This document shows positions 4,666 to 6,626 of a stretch of 6,626 nucleotides of DNA, in pieces. Each line of letters begins with the position of its first letter. The stretch's first letter is position 1. The notes below the pieces were generated by a model. That model was not told the DNA's origin. It was given only the letters and a program-made list of their open reading frames with translations, and searched no databases. The stretch covers positions 1-6,626 of the forward strand of contig JAIRVC010000241.1 of NCBI GenBank assembly GCA_031254095.1. Reading direction: 5' to 3'. The translations under genes and the position numbers were made by a program. The stretch is from Acidobacteriota bacterium. GTDB taxonomy: Bacteria > Acidobacteriota > UBA6911.

Positions 4666-6459
4666 ATGGAGAATAAATATTTGAAGGCGCAAAGGCACAA
4701 AAAAGGCATCGCGAACAAAGCGTCAATGGCCCACCAATATGAACTGGCCGAGCGGAATATGCGTAATATCCGCAGCAAGCTGGATTTACAGCTTGACATG
4801 TTTACCCGCATACATTTTTTCGCTCAAATGGCGCTCCAGGCGCACACTCCAAAAGAGCTGTACGAGACTGTTACAGAAGGAATCGTAGTTATTTTTCAGC
4901 TTGAGTTCGGCGCGATTTTTTCCATAAGCCCATCCGGCGACAGTTTGGTTTACCTGGGCGGATGCAATATGGATGAATGCGGCCCTTTGCGTTTTTCACG
5001 CGAATGGATTACCCGGCAGGAGTTGTGTGATTTTAAGCAGCACAACGCCTTCCAGGAATCTCCGGTTACGGCGCCGCCATTTCAGGCGTTGAATTTGGCG
5101 CATGTCCTGTATATGCCGATTTTCGGCAACAACCGAAAGCTCGAAGGAGTCATCATGGGCGGCATAACCAACGCCTCCAGGGATTCCTATGATTTCCTGC
5201 CGAATGAAATACTGTCTTCCTTCATGGGTTACGGCCGGACAGTGAATGGGATTTTCAACAACATGGCCTCAGTCAAGGAAGCGACAAACGCCGTCAGGGC
5301 CAAGACCCAGTTTTTATCCAACCTGAGCCATGAAATCCGCACGCCCGTAAATGCCATCGTCGGCATGACGCAAATCGCCGAACTCAGCCAGAACATTGAC
5401 GAGATAAAAAAATGCCTGCGCCAGATAAGCGTTTCGTCCAGACATCTGACGGAATTGCTCAATGATGTTTTGGACATCTCGAAAATCGAGGAAGGCAAGT
5501 TCATTCTGCGCGACGCTCCGTTCAGTCTGAAAGATGCGATAGAATCGCTTTTATCCGACATCCGGCAAACGGCAACGGAAAAGAATCAGGAACTGGTCGT
5601 CAACTATCATGTGCCCGCCTCCGATTCCTTTGTGGGCGATTCCGCCAGGCTGTCGCAGGTGCTCAACAATCTTTTGTCAAACGCGATTAAATTTACCAAC
5701 GGACGCGGGCGCATCCAATTTGATATTGATGAGCTTTCGCGGGATGCCGAAAAAGCCACGATACGTTTTTCGGTTACCGATACCGGCATAGGCATACCAG
5801 AAAGTTTTACGGAAAGATTATTCGACCCCTTCGAGCAATCTGACAACAACATTTCCCGCCGTTACGGCGGAACCGGCCTGGGGTTGGCAATCGGTCAGCG
5901 TATCGTAGAACTCATGGGCGGCCATATTCTGGTGGAAAGCAAGCTGGAAAAAGGTTCGCGGTTTTCATTCTCAATCCGGCTTGCCATCGACAACGGTTCA
6001 AACTCAAAAGACCGGCCGATGTCCGCCGATCAGGTCAATGAAGTATTTGATTTTTCAGGCCGCAGCATACTTGTTGTAGATGATGTGGAAATTAACCGGG
6101 AAATCGTTTACGCGTTCCTGAAGGATACCGGCGCCAAACTGGAAAGCGCCGCGAACGGGCATGAAGCCGTCGATATGGTGAAAGCCTCCGCCGTTGGTTA
6201 TTACGATTTGATACTCATGGATGTCCAGATGCCGGTTATGGATGGCTGTACGGCTGCCGGAACGATACGCGCCTTAGACCGGCCGGACGCAAAGACTCTG
6301 ACAATACTTGCCCTGACCGCCAATGCGTTCAAGGAGGACATCGAATTAGTCGCCGCCGCCGGCATGAACGGCCATATCGCGAAACCCGTAGATTATGAAT
6401 CAACATTGCTTGCCATAAAAAAAGCATTGTTTCAGAACCCCTTGAACCCATTTCCTTAA
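4666..6459 (+). CDS. Soluble hybrid histidine kinase (GAF-HisKA-HATPase-REC)
   Basis: A 597-residue cytoplasmic sensor kinase with no membrane segment or signal peptide. A basic, probably coiled-coil N-terminus (about 1-45) leads into a GAF-like sensor domain (about 45-200; ligand unknown). The HisKA domain (about 210-280) has the H-box SHEIRTP with phospho-acceptor H222. The ATPase domain (about 320-440) has the N-box with N339, the G1 box DTGIGI (D372), the F-box FDPFEQ and the G2 box GGTGLGL (401-407). The C-terminal receiver (about 466-587) has acidic D472/D473, phospho-acceptor D519, T551 and K573. All catalytic residues are present, so autophosphorylation and transfer to its own receiver are expected. 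No DNA-binding, HPt or enzymatic output domain follows, so a separate phosphotransfer partner must exist elsewhere. The frame stays open upstream to a TTG at 4498 because the inserted element happens to lack stops. That 56-residue extension is not credible; the ATG at 4666 has a good ribosome binding site. Before the insertion the gene would have lain 25 nt after the peptidase stop, suggesting an operon. Confidence 0.92.
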   Translation: MENKYLKAQRHKKGIANKASMAHQYELAERNMRNIRSKLDLQLDMFTRIHFFAQMALQAHTPKELYETVTEGIVVIFQLEFGAIFSISPSGDSLVYLGGCNMDECGPLRFSREWITRQELCDFKQHNAFQESPVTAPPFQALNLAHVLYMPIFGNNRKLEGVIMGGITNASRDSYDFLPNEILSSFMGYGRTVNGIFNNMASVKEATNAVRAKTQFLSNLSHEIRTPVNAIVGMTQIAELSQNIDEIKKCLRQISVSSRHLTELLNDVLDISKIEEGKFILRDAPFSLKDAIESLLSDIRQTATEKNQELVVNYHVPASDSFVGDSARLSQVLNNLLSNAIKFTNGRGRIQFDIDELSRDAEKATIRFSVTDTGIGIPESFTERLFDPFEQSDNNISRRYGGTGLGLAIGQRIVELMGGHILVESKLEKGSRFSFSIRLAIDNGSNSKDRPMSADQVNEVFDFSGRSILVVDDVEINREIVYAFLKDTGAKLESAANGHEAVDMVKASAVGYYDLILMDVQMPVMDGCTAAGTIRALDRPDAKTLTILALTANAFKEDIELVAAAGMNGHIAKPVDYESTLLAIKKALFQNPLNPFP

Positions 6460-6626
6460 TGCGCAAGCTTTCGGATTTCATCGAAAGAAAGGCCGGTGAG
6501 TCTGGAAATATCGCTCATGGGCATTTTCATCTCCAGCGCATTCCTGGCGATGGTAAACGCAGACGCCTTTTCACCTTCGGTTCTACCCTCGGTTCTGGCG
6601 GCATGAAGTTTGACAAGTTCGTAATC
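6456..6626 (-). CDS. C-terminal part of an Rpn/PD-(D/E)XK nuclease-type (putative transposase) protein
   Basis: The last 56 codons of a minus-strand gene that enters from the right edge, ending at TAA (6458-6456). The visible part begins DYELVKLHAARTEGRTEGEK. It has the charged E-G-R/E-G-E-K repeat, then a helical segment ending LTGLSFDEIRKLAH. This 'E-G-x-x-E-G ... A-x-x-L-x-x-x-x-x-x-x-I-x-x-x-T-G-L-S-x-x-E-I' tail is typical of the Rpn (recombination-promoting nuclease) / PDDEXK_2 family, often annotated as putative transposase and numerous in spirochaetes and cyanobacteria. The nuclease domain is outside the window, so family membership rests on the tail alone and intactness is unknown. 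Its stop codon overlaps the convergent kinase stop (6457-6459) in the shared sequence TTAA, leaving no room for an intergenic terminator. Confidence 0.7.
   Translation of the reverse strand, partial: DYELVKLHAARTEGRTEGEKASAFTIARNALEMKMPMSDISRLTGLSFDEIRKLAH

Noticed and set aside
5229..5561. Minus-strand open frame of 110 codons within the kinase
   Set aside because: It is antisense to the H-box region of the kinase; coding constraint on the plus strand explains it.
6460..6626. Right-edge sequence as non-coding region after the kinase
   Set aside because: The minus strand is open across the whole stretch and gives a characteristic Rpn-family C-terminal tail.

Overview
The window reads as ordinary bacterial chromosome with a small mobile-element footprint. 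It holds five protein-coding genes, two of them cut by the window edges, plus one informative intergenic region and one short non-autonomous transposon. No rRNA, tRNA or CRISPR array was seen. The organism cannot be named from this sequence. A tungsten aldehyde oxidoreductase-family enzyme points to an anaerobe. A secreted VWA protein, a membrane-anchored LytM-type peptidase and an Rpn/PD-(D/E)XK-type protein next to a soluble hybrid kinase would suit an anaerobic spirochaete (gut treponeme-like) or another deep-branching Gram-negative lineage. That placement is a weak inference.

Layout. Minus strand, right to left: an AOR-family oxidoreductase (2779 to 623), then after 70 bp a secreted von Willebrand A domain protein (552 to the left edge, C-terminus missing). 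A divergent intergenic region (about 2780-3094) carries a GC-rich hairpin and two diverged tandem copies of a ~60-bp unit. Each copy ends in a GTAACTT/AAGTTAY inverted repeat, and the second overlaps a likely -10 box of the rightward gene. Plus strand: an M23/LytM metallopeptidase with an N-terminal membrane anchor and Ig-like region (3095-4483), then a soluble GAF-HisKA-HATPase-REC hybrid histidine kinase (4666-6459). At the right edge, on the minus strand, lies the last 56 codons of an Rpn-like protein. Its stop codon overlaps the kinase stop in a shared TTAA.

The most notable structure is a 154-bp MITE-like element at 4483-4636. It has 28-bp terminal inverted repeats (25/28 matching) and a 3-bp TTA target duplication. 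It sits exactly in the stop codon of the peptidase gene. Removing the element and one TTA restores CCT-TAA-CCC: the stop is kept (TAA instead of TAG) and the peptidase and kinase genes come to lie 25 nt apart, as in a tight operon. The insertion therefore left both proteins intact but placed a potential long hairpin between them. It also creates an artefactual in-frame upstream extension of the kinase gene, starting at a TTG inside the element.

How the genes work together is only partly visible. The peptidase and kinase probably formed one transcription unit (cell-envelope remodelling plus signalling). The oxidoreductase and VWA protein may be co-transcribed leftward. No ferredoxin or other electron-transfer partner of the oxidoreductase is in the window.
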